Origin: Eubacteriales bacterium
GTDB taxonomy: Bacteria > Bacillota > Clostridia > Lachnospirales > Lachnospiraceae
Reading direction: 5' to 3'
NCBI GenBank assembly: GCA_030536555.1
Contig: JAUNPU010000014.1
Location: 1-64,000 of the forward strand
DNA length: 64,000 nt
Positions 24,476 to 33,374 of the stretch are shown piece by piece. How positions within the stretch are numbered: the stretch's first letter is position 1; every line of letters begins with the position of its first letter. The position numbers were made by a program, and so were the translations under genes. A model generated the notes under the pieces. It ran no database searches, was not told where the DNA came from, and was given only the letters and a program-made list of their open reading frames with translations.

Positions 24476-25513
24476 TCAGTTCTCTCCTCCGCTGATCATC
24501 CTTCTGATCAGATCCACAGAGCCTTCAATACCATAGCTGGCACTGTTGATACACAGATCGTAGTTCACCGCATTGCCCCACTCTCTGCCGGTGTAGAACT
24601 TATAGTAGCCCACATGCTGACGGTCCAGTCGTTTCAGCTTGTTTCTCGCCTGCTTGTAGGTCAGCTTCTCATCTACCTCCATCACACGCTGGATTCTCCG
24701 CTCAAATGGAGCCGTGATGAAAATACTGATATGAGGGATCCGGTTGTTGGTCAGGATCACATCGGCACAGCGGCCCATGACGATAAAGTCCTCCTTCTTC
24801 GCCATCTCACACAGCAGATCGCTCTGGTTGAAGAACACCGCGTCCTTTTTGGACAGACCGTGATATCGGCTGAACTCCCGCATCCGCTCTGCCAGCGTCA
24901 TCTTCTTGCCGGCTGTAAAGGCGCGTTCCTCGAAGGTATACTGCTTCTTCTCCCCATCATTGCGATAGTGATAGCCTGCCTTATCCTCCACGCTGTCCTT
25001 CTCCGCTTCCAGACGCTTCAGTACCTCACTGAATATCTCCGCATCGTAGTAGTTGATCTTGAGGGAGTCTGCCAGAGTGAATCCGATCTCACTTCCGCCG
25101 CAGCCGTAAGTACGGCCGATACAGATGATCAGGTGATCCTTCTCCGCAAAACGATTCTTCAGGTTCAGGGTATTCAGCTGCGCCAGCTGCTTGTCCAGCA
25201 CATCTCCGCCGCCGAAGCTGGTCTGGAGACTCAAGACCTCCTGAAGAATCCGGTTGTACTCGGTCATGACCAGCTTCCGCTCTTCCTTGTCGGAAATGGT
25301 ACGCGCCATGTTGCTGATAAGCGCCAGGGAGCTTCGAACCACATGTCCCTCGTCCCGCATCATCATCCGGTGTGTCAGCTCTTCCACGCACCGTTCCCGG
25401 TCCCGGTTAAACACACGTCCCAGAGAGGAACCAAGCTGGGCATACACCTCTGCATCCAGATCATATATCCGCTCCGCCAGTTCACGAAGCATCTCTTCAT
25501 TTATATTTGCCAT
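24476..25513 (-). CDS. Cytidylate-kinase-like protein
   Basis: 345 residues. The C-terminal 210 residues have the cytidylate kinase-like P-loop CIGRTYGCGGSEIG, followed by YYDAEIFSEVLKR and later MGRCADVILTNN and RIQRVMEVDEKLT. The N-terminal 130 residues are a helical domain (ELAERIYDLDAEVYAQLGSS) found with this family in Clostridia. Whether it phosphorylates CMP is doubtful because true Cmk is shorter and differs in the P-loop. It lies 15 bases after the antiporter gene on the same strand. Confidence 0.75.
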   Translation of the reverse strand: MANINEEMLRELAERIYDLDAEVYAQLGSSLGRVFNRDRERCVEELTHRMMMRDEGHVVRSSLALISNMARTISDKEERKLVMTEYNRILQEVLSLQTSFGGGDVLDKQLAQLNTLNLKNRFAEKDHLIICIGRTYGCGGSEIGFTLADSLKINYYDAEIFSEVLKRLEAEKDSVEDKAGYHYRNDGEKKQYTFEERAFTAGKKMTLAERMREFSRYHGLSKKDAVFFNQSDLLCEMAKKEDFIVMGRCADVILTNNRIPHISIFITAPFERRIQRVMEVDEKLTYKQARNKLKRLDRQHVGYYKFYTGREWGNAVNYDLCINSASYGIEGSVDLIRRMISGGEN

Positions 25514-25528
25514 CTTTCGCTCCCCTCC

Positions 25529-26920
25529 TTACAAAAAGAATAACAGTGTGTCCAGCAGAAATACCGGTATCAGACACGTCACTGACCACAGTATGTATCC
25601 GAAGAAGGACGGCATTTTGATACCGTTCTCATCGGAAATCGCTTTGACCATAAAGTTCGGCGCATTGCCGATATAGGTATTGGCACCCATAAATACCGCG
25701 CCGCAGGAAATGGCTTCCAGCATGGCAACCGGCACCATGCCAAGGGATGTGCTCATGCCCTCCGCAAATCCCATCGCCCCTGCAGTGGTCAGGAATACCA
25801 GATACGTCGGCGTATTGTCCAGGAAGCTGGACAGCACACCGGTCACCCAGAACATCTCCCCGGGCTTTGACAGCCCCAGACTTGCCCCCATGGTCTTTAA
25901 GATCATCAGCGCCGGCTGCATGGTGATAAAAATACCGATGAACAGCACTGCCACCTCCTGAATCGCTCCCCAGGTAAAGTGGTTCTTTCTGCGGATCTCC
26001 GGGTCCGTCGTCTTAAAGGATAACCCTGCCGCTGCCAGGATCATCACAATCTCGATCAGCGCCGGATATCCAAGTGTCACCTCTCCGAAAATGTGAATGC
26101 CCTTCACCGTTCCCTCTGCAGTCTGGAACATGCTCATGGTCGGAAGGGTTCCGCTCAAAATAACTGCCGCCACGATCATCACCAGGAAGATCAGGTTGTG
26201 AAGACCGTTGATTTTGATACTGGTACCGGCCTTGCTGATATTCGGCTTCAGACCTGCCGCAATATCCTTGCAGTAAGCCCGCCGGTCAATCCAGTAAAAC
26301 ACCGTCAGAAGCACTGCCATGTTGACCAGCATCATTGGAAGCAGATGCAGGCTCCAGAAAAACGGCACCCCTCTGGAGAATCCCATCAGCAGAGGCGGAT
26401 CGCCGATCGGCGTCAGACATCCTCCGATATTGGAAATCAGGAAAATGAAGAATACCATAATATGTGCACGTCTTCTGCGCCAGGAGTTCATTTTGATCAC
26501 CGGACGCACCATCAGCATGCTGGCGCCGGTGGTCCCGATCCAGCTTGACAGCAGCGTTCCCACCGTCAGAAGCAGTACATTGACCCGGGGAGAACCTGCC
26601 AGGTCTCCCTCCATCGTGATATTACCGGACACACAGAACAGTCCGAACAGCAGCACGATAAAGGTCAGATAATCGTTGATGATACACTCCAGCACCGTCT
26701 CCGCCGCCCGTTCTGCCCCGTAGAGCCAGGCAAACGGCAAAACAAACAGAAGCGCCCAGAATCCGGCAACCAGCGGCTGATGCTCCTCCCACCAGTGTGC
26801 CTTCACAAGCGGAAGCACCGCAATACACAGCAAAAGCCCCGCAAACGGAATGCACAGCCACAGCGGAATCGGCAGTGCGGCAGCACCGGATGACAACGTA
26901 GTTAATTCTTTCAACCTCAA
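25529..26920 (-). CDS. Sodium:proton antiporter, NhaD/citrate-transporter-like
   Basis: 463 residues with about 12 hydrophobic segments. GGCLTPIGDPPLLMGFSRG is the family signature of the ion transporter superfamily members annotated as putative Na+/H+ antiporters. FLDNTPTYLVFLTTAG near 300 and GAVFMGANTYIGNAPNFM near 420 supply the conserved discontinuous-helix motifs. It probably extrudes Na+ in exchange for H+, though transport of an organic anion cannot be excluded. It is preceded by a hairpin at 26939-26965. Confidence 0.8.
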   Translation of the reverse strand: MRLKELTTLSSGAAALPIPLWLCIPFAGLLLCIAVLPLVKAHWWEEHQPLVAGFWALLFVLPFAWLYGAERAAETVLECIINDYLTFIVLLFGLFCVSGNITMEGDLAGSPRVNVLLLTVGTLLSSWIGTTGASMLMVRPVIKMNSWRRRRAHIMVFFIFLISNIGGCLTPIGDPPLLMGFSRGVPFFWSLHLLPMMLVNMAVLLTVFYWIDRRAYCKDIAAGLKPNISKAGTSIKINGLHNLIFLVMIVAAVILSGTLPTMSMFQTAEGTVKGIHIFGEVTLGYPALIEIVMILAAAGLSFKTTDPEIRRKNHFTWGAIQEVAVLFIGIFITMQPALMILKTMGASLGLSKPGEMFWVTGVLSSFLDNTPTYLVFLTTAGAMGFAEGMSTSLGMVPVAMLEAISCGAVFMGANTYIGNAPNFMVKAISDENGIKMPSFFGYILWSVTCLIPVFLLDTLLFFL

Positions 26921-26938
26921 TACCTCCTTCGCAAGTAA

Positions 26939-26965
26939 AATGCCCTACCCGTCAGGGTAAGGCAT
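26939..26965. terminator. Hairpin between the NYN-like gene and the antiporter gene
   Basis: ATGCCCTACCC and GGGTAAGGCAT pair with one mismatch around GTCA. On the minus strand it is followed by TTTTAC and then the antiporter ribosome binding site. It could end the upstream transcript or attenuate the antiporter gene. The remaining bases to 27099 are AT-rich with nothing recognised. Confidence 0.5.
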
Positions 26966-27099
26966 ATAATCTGTATTTTGTATACCGAAGGCGTATTATA
27001 GTACCTTTTTCCACTTTTGTAAATACAAAATACAATCGTTATTTTTTTATCATGTATTTCTTTTCATACAATCCTGTTTCAGGCTCAACGTTTCTGTCT

Positions 27100-28134
27100 C
27101 TACAGTCCGCGAATGATCTTCACATGGCTCCGCAGCGCCGCATAGTACCGTCCGCCCTGCTCCTGTCCGAACTTCTTCACCAGACAGGTGTGAATCGCAC
27201 TCAGATTCTTCTTCGGCAGGCTGTTGATGATTCTCAGGATTGCATCCGCATCGATCTCGCTCATGCCGTTGCGCCCCAGCACCAGGCGCAGATATTCCCG
27301 TTCCCGCTGCCGCTTGCTGGTGACGTAACCGGAGGACAGAACACTGCGGCAGGCCGGATTGCTCTTTAAGATCCGGTAGATTCCATTGCCGGCCCGCTGT
27401 CCGAACTGATACTCCAGCACGTTGTGCATCAGAGACATATTGGACACCTTCACCGTCTTGCAGAGTGCCGTCAGAAAGTCCATATCCCCGCCGGCATCCC
27501 GGCTGCCGGATTCCTGAAATACCCGTGTCATCTGATCATTCCAGCAGCCACCGTCCGTCTCCGGTTCTGCCCCGGTCAGCTCCTCATCGTCCTCCATCTC
27601 CGGCTCATCATTAAAATCCGGCTCCGGCACGCTTACCGTCTCTTCCCGTTCTGCATCTTCCTCCCATTCCGGCATTCTTCCGGCGGTCTCCGCTTTCTGC
27701 TCCGACTTTTTCTCTGCTCTGCGGCTGCGTTCCGCGCACCGCTCCCGCTCCGCGTTCAGCTTCGCCACCATCGTCTCACACTCTGCTCCGCGTATCCGCC
27801 GCACCTTGCAGTCCCGCTGCTCCCAGTACCGGACTACCACATCATACCCCGTATCGTTGGACACGATCACATACTCCTTCTTCGGCTCCTGGCAGATCCG
27901 GTATCCCAGCTCTGTCACCAGCTGGAAATCCAGTGCATTCTGACCGCCGAAGCAACGGATCCACTTGAGGGTCCCCTTCTTCTGCTCCATCAGCCGGATG
28001 ATCTTGTCATAGCCCATATGCGCACTCTTATCGGTGTAAAATACCAGAATATCGTCCTTCTCTTCCAGCGCTTCCAGCAGCTCCACCCATATTTCATTGA
28101 TATTTTCACTGTCTATCAGGTAACTTCTTTTCAT
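27100..28134 (-). CDS. PIN/NYN-like nuclease domain protein
   Basis: 344 residues. The N-terminal 120 residues look like a NYN/PIN-type RNase. LIDSENIN (D8, E10, N11), NALDFQLVTELGY (D69) and SNDTGYD (D94, D98) supply the acidic metal-binding set. A charged, acidic linker follows (about 125-215). The C-terminal 125 residues contain two similar segments, NMSLMHNVLEYQFGQRAGNG and NLSAIHTCLVKKFGQEQGGR, that look like an internal duplication. No partner gene is obvious. Its likely role is RNA cleavage. Confidence 0.7.
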   Translation of the reverse strand: MKRSYLIDSENINEIWVELLEALEEKDDILVFYTDKSAHMGYDKIIRLMEQKKGTLKWIRCFGGQNALDFQLVTELGYRICQEPKKEYVIVSNDTGYDVVVRYWEQRDCKVRRIRGAECETMVAKLNAERERCAERSRRAEKKSEQKAETAGRMPEWEEDAEREETVSVPEPDFNDEPEMEDDEELTGAEPETDGGCWNDQMTRVFQESGSRDAGGDMDFLTALCKTVKVSNMSLMHNVLEYQFGQRAGNGIYRILKSNPACRSVLSSGYVTSKRQREREYLRLVLGRNGMSEIDADAILRIINSLPKKNLSAIHTCLVKKFGQEQGGRYYAALRSHVKIIRGL

Positions 28135-28221
28135 GATGATTTCTCCATTATCTCTATTCTGTCAATAATTTTCACTTTTTAGAAAATCCGCTTTTATTAT
28201 ACACATTTGCCAGCGGTTTTT

Positions 28222-28821
28222 CTACATTTTTACATACCGGAATGTATGGCAGGTGAACCCGCTTCCTCCATGCTTCAAAGTCAGATCAATCCGCACCACA
28301 TCCGGATGGCGGTCCGGGTCATCGCGGCTGAAGGTCAGGCTCTCGATCTGATATCCCAGATAGACCTGACGGTCATAATGCCAGTTTTCCTCCTTCAGTC
28401 CCGCTTCCGGCATGGCAGCGTACCGCACCCGGAGCTGTCCGCTGCCCGGATTCTCCAGATCAGCTTCCTCCTCTGTGGATGTGGAGGCGCAGAGGGTGAC
28501 CAGCCTGCCATCCCGGTCCAGAAATGCCAGCCACCTTGCGTTCTGGTCCTGTTCCATCCAGAGGCAGTCTCCACTTTCCGCTGCATCCGACAATCCTGCT
28601 CTGGAAAGCTCTCCTGTCATTTTCTCCAGCAGCAGATTCGCCACAGTCTCTGCCTGAGAGACCGCTGTCATTCTTCCATGCATCCGGATTCCGGAAGAAA
28701 GCACAGCCGTAGCAGCTGCCATAAGGATTCCGGACAGCACCAGAGTCACTGCCACTTCCACCAGTGTGGTCCCCTGCTGATTCCTGCGCAGATATCGCAG
28801 CGCCTGCCCTGCTCTCCTCAT
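28222..28821 (-). CDS. Prepilin-like minor pilin, PilW/PulJ type
   Basis: 199 residues with a class III prepilin leader: basic N-terminus, then QQG|TTLVEVAVTLVLSGILM, with Gly at -1 and Glu at +5, followed by about 20 hydrophobic residues. The globular part is all-beta in appearance. Such minor pilins prime pilus or pseudopilus assembly. It is the last gene of the pilus operon and its start overlaps the preceding gene by four bases. Confidence 0.78.
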   Translation of the reverse strand: MRRAGQALRYLRRNQQGTTLVEVAVTLVLSGILMAAATAVLSSGIRMHGRMTAVSQAETVANLLLEKMTGELSRAGLSDAAESGDCLWMEQDQNARWLAFLDRDGRLVTLCASTSTEEEADLENPGSGQLRVRYAAMPEAGLKEENWHYDRQVYLGYQIESLTFSRDDPDRHPDVVRIDLTLKHGGSGFTCHTFRYVKM

Positions 28822-29237
28822 TTCAACCCCTCCTTTTGTGGAGGCTCCTCCTCCGGTTTCTCCGGCACCTCTGGTGCCGTCACATCATACAGGGTTCCCT
28901 GCTCCCCGGAAAATGTTCTCAGCTCTGCCTCGACACAAAAGCTGCTTCCATCCTCCCGACTGGTAAACACCAGTGTTTCTTCCTTCGAAGTGATCTCCAC
29001 AGCCCTGTCATCCTCCAGATAATATCCCTTTGCCAGATTCCGGGCGTCCTCCAGCATACTCCGGGAATGCCGGAACGTCTGCGCCGTCATGGTCAGACAC
29101 CGGGCAAACATTCCCATAATCAGAAGCAGCACGGCAAGCGCCACCACCACCTCAACCATGGTCATTCCGCCGGCGGCGTCAGTCCGGGCTGTCTGATTCC
29201 GCTTCCAGATCATATTCCAGTTCAACCTCCCACTCAT
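28818..29237 (-). CDS. Prepilin-like minor pilin, PilV/PulI type
   Basis: About 139 residues. Cleavage is predicted in AAGG|MTMVEVVVALAVLLLIMG, again with Glu at +5. The C-terminal 20 residues are rich in Pro and Glu (APEVPEKPEEEPP). The start at 29237 was chosen for GGAGAGG 7 bases upstream; it overlaps the previous gene by 59 bases. A start at 29255 or 29213 is possible. Confidence 0.75.
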   Translation of the reverse strand: MSGRLNWNMIWKRNQTARTDAAGGMTMVEVVVALAVLLLIMGMFARCLTMTAQTFRHSRSMLEDARNLAKGYYLEDDRAVEITSKEETLVFTSREDGSSFCVEAELRTFSGEQGTLYDVTAPEVPEKPEEEPPQKEGLK

Positions 29238-29667
29238 CCGAATCCCTCTCCACAAGGCGGTACCGGCTTACCACCGAGCTTCGTTCCTGTTCCACCACGC
29301 TGCTGACCCGGACACAGAGCACCCGGCCGGAAGGCATCTGCTCCTCTTCCCACCACAGCTCCACCGTCGTCTTTCCCGGAAGTCCGCACTCTTCCAGCTC
29401 GTAGACATGGGGCTTTAAATCCAGAGCATCTTCGCCGTCCTTCTCATCTTCCCGATACACCCTGCGCTCGATTTCTGCACCTAGCACTTCCGAGACCGAT
29501 GCCGCATTGATCCGGCTCTGCTCCTTCGGGATGCTGCGCTCCGCATTCCGGACCATGGCAGAGGATGCCTGAAAAAGTGACAGCAACAGCAGAAGAACCG
29601 GGACCATCACCGCCATCACCAGGAGCATGGCCGAGCCCCTCTCATCCCGTTTCTTTGCTCTACTCAT
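29179..29667 (-). CDS. Minor pilin-like protein without Glu5 (PilX/GspK-like position)
   Basis: 162 residues. The N-terminus DERGSAMLLVMAVMVPVLLL has the charged leader, a glycine and a long hydrophobic helix of a pilin. The fifth residue after the glycine is leucine instead of glutamate. In type II systems the tip pseudopilin GspK is the one that lacks Glu5, so this protein may sit at the fibre tip. The soluble part is acidic. It overlaps pilB by eight bases. Confidence 0.65.
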   Translation of the reverse strand: MSRAKKRDERGSAMLLVMAVMVPVLLLLLSLFQASSAMVRNAERSIPKEQSRINAASVSEVLGAEIERRVYREDEKDGEDALDLKPHVYELEECGLPGKTTVELWWEEEQMPSGRVLCVRVSSVVEQERSSVVSRYRLVERDSDEWEVELEYDLEAESDSPD

Positions 29668-31336
29668 CGCAGACCACCCTGAGCAGCTCCTCCATGCTGG
29701 TGATTCCGCCTGCCACCAGCGAAGCGCCGCTCTCCCGCAGGGTTCTCATCCCCTGCTGCTCCAGGGCATAGCGCCGGATTTCCCTGCTGTCTGCATGGGC
29801 AGCAATCATTTCCCGCATGGTCCGGTCCACATACACCACCTCATGAATGGCGATTCGGCCGGAATATCCGGTTCCGTTGCAGCACGGACAGCCGACCGGT
29901 GCCTTGATTCTGGTCACTCCGGCGCCCAGATAGCGCCTGGCTGTCTCATCTGGCTCCACCTCTCTCCCACATACCCTGCAGAGCTTTCGCATCAGGCGCT
30001 GTGCCACCACACCTGCCAGCGCGTCCGCCGCCAGATATGGCTCCACTCCCAGATCCTCCAGCCGGACAATGGCAGACAGCGCATCCCTTGTGTGCAGCGT
30101 GCTGAGTACCAGATGACCGGTAATCGCCGCACGCACGGAAATGGCGGCTGTCTCCCGGTCTCTGGTCTCTCCCACCATGATCACATCCGGATCCTGACGA
30201 AGGATTGCCCGCAGCCCGGTCTGAAAGGTCAGCCCCGCCACAGGATTCACCTGACACTGGTTGATCCCCGGCAGATTCCGCTCCACCGGGTCCTCGATGG
30301 TCGAAATATTGACCTGCCCCTTCGCCAGCTCTTCCAGAATCATATACAGTGTCGTGGTCTTGCCGGAGCCGGTAGGTCCTGTCAGATACAAAAGCCCGTT
30401 GGGAAGCCTCAGCATACGAATCAGCTTCTCATAATCCCCCCGTTCCATGCCAAATGTATCCCTGTGGTCGATCCGCGTATTCCCCGCCAGCAGGCGGATC
30501 ACCGCTTTCTCTCCGAACACCGTCGGCAGAATGGAAACGCGCATGTTCACCGGCTGAGCGTCCACCTGCATCCGCATGTGCCCGTCCTGAGGAATCCGGC
30601 GCTCCGCAATATCCAGATCGCTCAGAATCTTGATTCTGGCAATCAGCGGTGCATGAAGGCTCTTTTGCAGTGTGACAAATTCCAGAATCACACCATCGAT
30701 TCTCATGCGCACCCTGGTCCTGTCCTCAAATGGCTCAACATGGATATCCGACGCCTGACTGTGATAAGCCCGCTCCACCAGACTGTTCAGCAGATTGACC
30801 ACCGGCGTATCATCATCATCTGCTCTCATCTGTTCCATCTCAGATATCTGACTGCTGTTGGCTGCCCGCGCCGCCTCCCTGGCATTCAGCTCCGCATAAT
30901 AATAGCGGATGGCATTGACCAGCAGTTCCTCCTCACACAACAGAATGTGCAGGCTCATCCCGGACGTCTGTCTCACATCCTCCAGCCCGTAATAATTCAG
31001 CGGGTCATCGGTCAGCACCGTCAGGACGTCCCCCTCAATCCGGACACCCAGTATCCGATAGCGCTGGGACATTTCCATCGGAATCTTCTGCACCGCATCC
31101 AGATTCACATCCATCCTGGACACATCGCCCACCTGCAGCTTCAGACTGGCTGCCAGCGCCTCCACCATCTGCCGCTTTGTGATAAATCCAAGCGCCACCA
31201 GCGCTTCTCCCATGCGAATGCCGGGATGGCTGTTCTGATACTCCAGCGCCTGAGATTCCTGCTGCTCTGTCATACAGCCCCATGCCTTTAACACATCACC
31301 GATTCTGACCTTCTGAAACCCGTTTTCATACGTCAT
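29660..31336 (-). CDS. pilB: Type IV pilus/type II secretion assembly ATPase
   Basis: 558 residues. The N-terminal MshEN/T2SSE_N-type region (about 1-150) precedes a C-terminal GspE-family ATPase. Motifs are Walker A GPTGSGKTTTLY, the Asp box TIEDPVE, Walker B VIMVGETRDRETA, and a tetracysteine zinc site (CRVCG and CPCCNGTGYSG). It powers fibre extension at the cytoplasmic membrane. No PilT retraction ATPase is present in the window. The 6-base gap to the PilO-like gene suggests tight coupling. Confidence 0.93.
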   Translation of the reverse strand: MTYENGFQKVRIGDVLKAWGCMTEQQESQALEYQNSHPGIRMGEALVALGFITKRQMVEALAASLKLQVGDVSRMDVNLDAVQKIPMEMSQRYRILGVRIEGDVLTVLTDDPLNYYGLEDVRQTSGMSLHILLCEEELLVNAIRYYYAELNAREAARAANSSQISEMEQMRADDDDTPVVNLLNSLVERAYHSQASDIHVEPFEDRTRVRMRIDGVILEFVTLQKSLHAPLIARIKILSDLDIAERRIPQDGHMRMQVDAQPVNMRVSILPTVFGEKAVIRLLAGNTRIDHRDTFGMERGDYEKLIRMLRLPNGLLYLTGPTGSGKTTTLYMILEELAKGQVNISTIEDPVERNLPGINQCQVNPVAGLTFQTGLRAILRQDPDVIMVGETRDRETAAISVRAAITGHLVLSTLHTRDALSAIVRLEDLGVEPYLAADALAGVVAQRLMRKLCRVCGREVEPDETARRYLGAGVTRIKAPVGCPCCNGTGYSGRIAIHEVVYVDRTMREMIAAHADSREIRRYALEQQGMRTLRESGASLVAGGITSMEELLRVVCDE

Positions 31337-31342
31337 CCGGTC

Positions 31343-31900
31343 CTATTCCTCCTGTTCGTCCCTTCTGCTCATCCACACCTCCAGCCGCAGTCTCAATACA
31401 GAGTCTGCCGGATCTCCGGAATCGTCCTCCCAGGAAAATCCTGCCACACCAATTCCCGGAGCTGCTTCGCTCCACGCATCGATCAGCTGCCAGAGCTTCT
31501 CTTCCGAACCGACGATTTCCAGTTCTGCCTCTGCTGCCTCCATGGCTTCCTCTGCATTTTCCGGCATGTGAATCTCCATCCTTCTTATGCTCAGACCGGC
31601 TGCCGCTGCCTTCTCTGTCAGAAGCCCGTCGATTTCCTGCACCTCCAGCACCGGATACAGACCGCTCTGACTGGCAGCCAGCCGCTCTCCCCACTTCTCA
31701 TGCTCCGCCTGCAGCTTCGAAAGCTCCCGGCTCTTTCGCTCCATCTCCTCCAGCTGAAGCCTTCCCGCCTCCGTCCGGTCTTTCATGACCGCATTGGCTG
31801 CATGCAGAGGAAGAATCCCATAAGCCATCACAACAGCTCCCAGGCAAAAAGCGGCAAGCCCCGACAGCAGCTTCTTATCGTGCTCCGTCATCTTCGTCAT
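31343..31900 (-). CDS. PilO-like pilus assembly protein
   Basis: About 185 residues. There is one N-terminal membrane helix (FCLGAVVMAYGILPLHA), then a coiled-coil stretch (KDRTEAGRLQLEEMERKSR) and a small alpha/beta domain, the PilO layout. PilO forms the periplasm- or wall-facing alignment complex with PilN. The start overlaps the stop of the upstream PilM/PilN-like gene (ATGA), fixing the start at 31900. Confidence 0.7.
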   Translation of the reverse strand: MTKMTEHDKKLLSGLAAFCLGAVVMAYGILPLHAANAVMKDRTEAGRLQLEEMERKSRELSKLQAEHEKWGERLAASQSGLYPVLEVQEIDGLLTEKAAAAGLSIRRMEIHMPENAEEAMEAAEAELEIVGSEEKLWQLIDAWSEAAPGIGVAGFSWEDDSGDPADSVLRLRLEVWMSRRDEQEE

Positions 31901-33345
31901 GGCATCACCTCCCCGCCGGCTGCAAGGTGAAGCTCCACAACCGTTTCCCAGCGCCCCGCTGCCCCGTTCCACGCATATCCATCGTAATGGACCTTCGCAA
32001 ACAGCTCCCTTCTGTCTGCCAGACGTGACACGAACCGATGCACATATTCTGCCCGCTCTGCGGACAGTTCAACCCGAACGGTTCCCGAAGCTCTGTCATA
32101 CTCTGTCACCTTCGCAGCCACCAGCCCCTCGGCACTTTCCTGAACCGCGCACCTGACACGGGAAGTACAGACCGGAGCGCCTGCCGCGGCTGTTCGTGTC
32201 TTCCGGACCATCTCTTCCCGAAGCTTCCTGTCCCGCACCGCCCTGTCCAGGGCATCGTATTCCGCCGCTGCCCGGCTGAGAGCCGGACTGCTCATGACCT
32301 TCATCTGCTGTTCTGCCTCCGAAGCATACGAGAACCACTTCACTGCCTGTCCGCCGGCCACAGCCGTCAGCACAAGCACCGTGATCGCGGTTGGAAGCAC
32401 AAGCTCTGCCAGCGCTTTCCGGCGTTTCCATCTATCTGTCCCCTGCCTGTACTGACACATCAGATCACTGGAGCCGCCGTTCCAAATGAGACCGCCAAGC
32501 AGTGTGGCAATATGCTCAAAGTCCTCAATCTGCTCATTTCGAAGCTGCTCTGTCCGCAGATTCCCGTCCAGCTGCGCCATGCTTTCCCGACAGATTTCCA
32601 CATCCTGTTCCGAGAATTCCCCCAACAGATACACATGGGTGATCGGTTCCGTCACATTCTGAACCCGGAGAAACTGCTGCTGGTTATCGATAATTCTGGC
32701 ACATTCTGCCCCAAACGCCACGGTTCCCCGCGCTCCGGTCACACGGCTTCGCACCATCTGAAAATACTGTCCGTCCACATAGAGAAGGCTCAGCACACTC
32801 AGACCGTCCAGGACCTGTGCCACAAAAGTCCGATGCTCCAGCCCGGGAACATGATTCAGCATCACAATGTCAGCCATGCTTCCCGGAACAATGGAATCCA
32901 GACGGATGCCCGCTGACTGAAACCAGTTCACATGAGGTTCCAGAAAGCTTCGGTCCACCATCCCGGCCAGGATCCGGTCCATATTTCCGTCACGCCCGAC
33001 CTTCGTGTAGGTAAATACAGGGTTCTTCGTCCGCTCCACACCGGAAAATTCCCGCGGAATGTATTCCATAAGCTTTGCCCGGGACATATTTGGCACCCGA
33101 ATCAGCTTCGTCACGGCTCTGGCACTCCCCAGCACCAGTGTCACACCGCGCTCAGGCAGCCGATGCTCCGCCCAGAACGCCCGCAGAAATCTGTCAAATG
33201 CCTCTCTGTCCGTCACCATTCCATTGATGATGCTTTTTTCCGGCGCTTTTGCGCGGCAGACCCTGCTGACTGTTACGCCGCCGCGTCCCCCTGTGCCGAC
33301 CACGGCTGACACATCCAGATTGGAAAGGTATATGACTGTCTTCAC
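31897..33345 (-). CDS. PilM-PilN-like fusion protein
   Basis: About 482 residues. The N-terminal 300 residues resemble the PilM actin-like fold (KTVIYLSNLDVSAVVGTG; VRGPM-like IRVPNMSRAKLMEYIPREF). A membrane helix follows at about 320-340 (LVLPTAITVLVLTAVAGGQA), and then a PilN-like coiled coil and ferredoxin-like domain. PilM and PilN are normally separate proteins whose N-terminal tail docks into PilM. A GTG start is chosen because AGGAGG lies 7 bases upstream; the ATG six codons earlier overlaps that site. Confidence 0.7.
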   Translation of the reverse strand: MKTVIYLSNLDVSAVVGTGGRGGVTVSRVCRAKAPEKSIINGMVTDREAFDRFLRAFWAEHRLPERGVTLVLGSARAVTKLIRVPNMSRAKLMEYIPREFSGVERTKNPVFTYTKVGRDGNMDRILAGMVDRSFLEPHVNWFQSAGIRLDSIVPGSMADIVMLNHVPGLEHRTFVAQVLDGLSVLSLLYVDGQYFQMVRSRVTGARGTVAFGAECARIIDNQQQFLRVQNVTEPITHVYLLGEFSEQDVEICRESMAQLDGNLRTEQLRNEQIEDFEHIATLLGGLIWNGGSSDLMCQYRQGTDRWKRRKALAELVLPTAITVLVLTAVAGGQAVKWFSYASEAEQQMKVMSSPALSRAAAEYDALDRAVRDRKLREEMVRKTRTAAAGAPVCTSRVRCAVQESAEGLVAAKVTEYDRASGTVRVELSAERAEYVHRFVSRLADRRELFAKVHYDGYAWNGAAGRWETVVELHLAAGGEVMP

Positions 33346-33374
33346 TCCATCCCCTCCTGCCAATTTTCTGCCGG

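Noticed and set aside
29627..31291. 554-codon plus-strand open frame
   Set aside because: Exactly antisense to the pilB ATPase, rich in His/Pro/Gln with no recognisable domain. Shadow frame.
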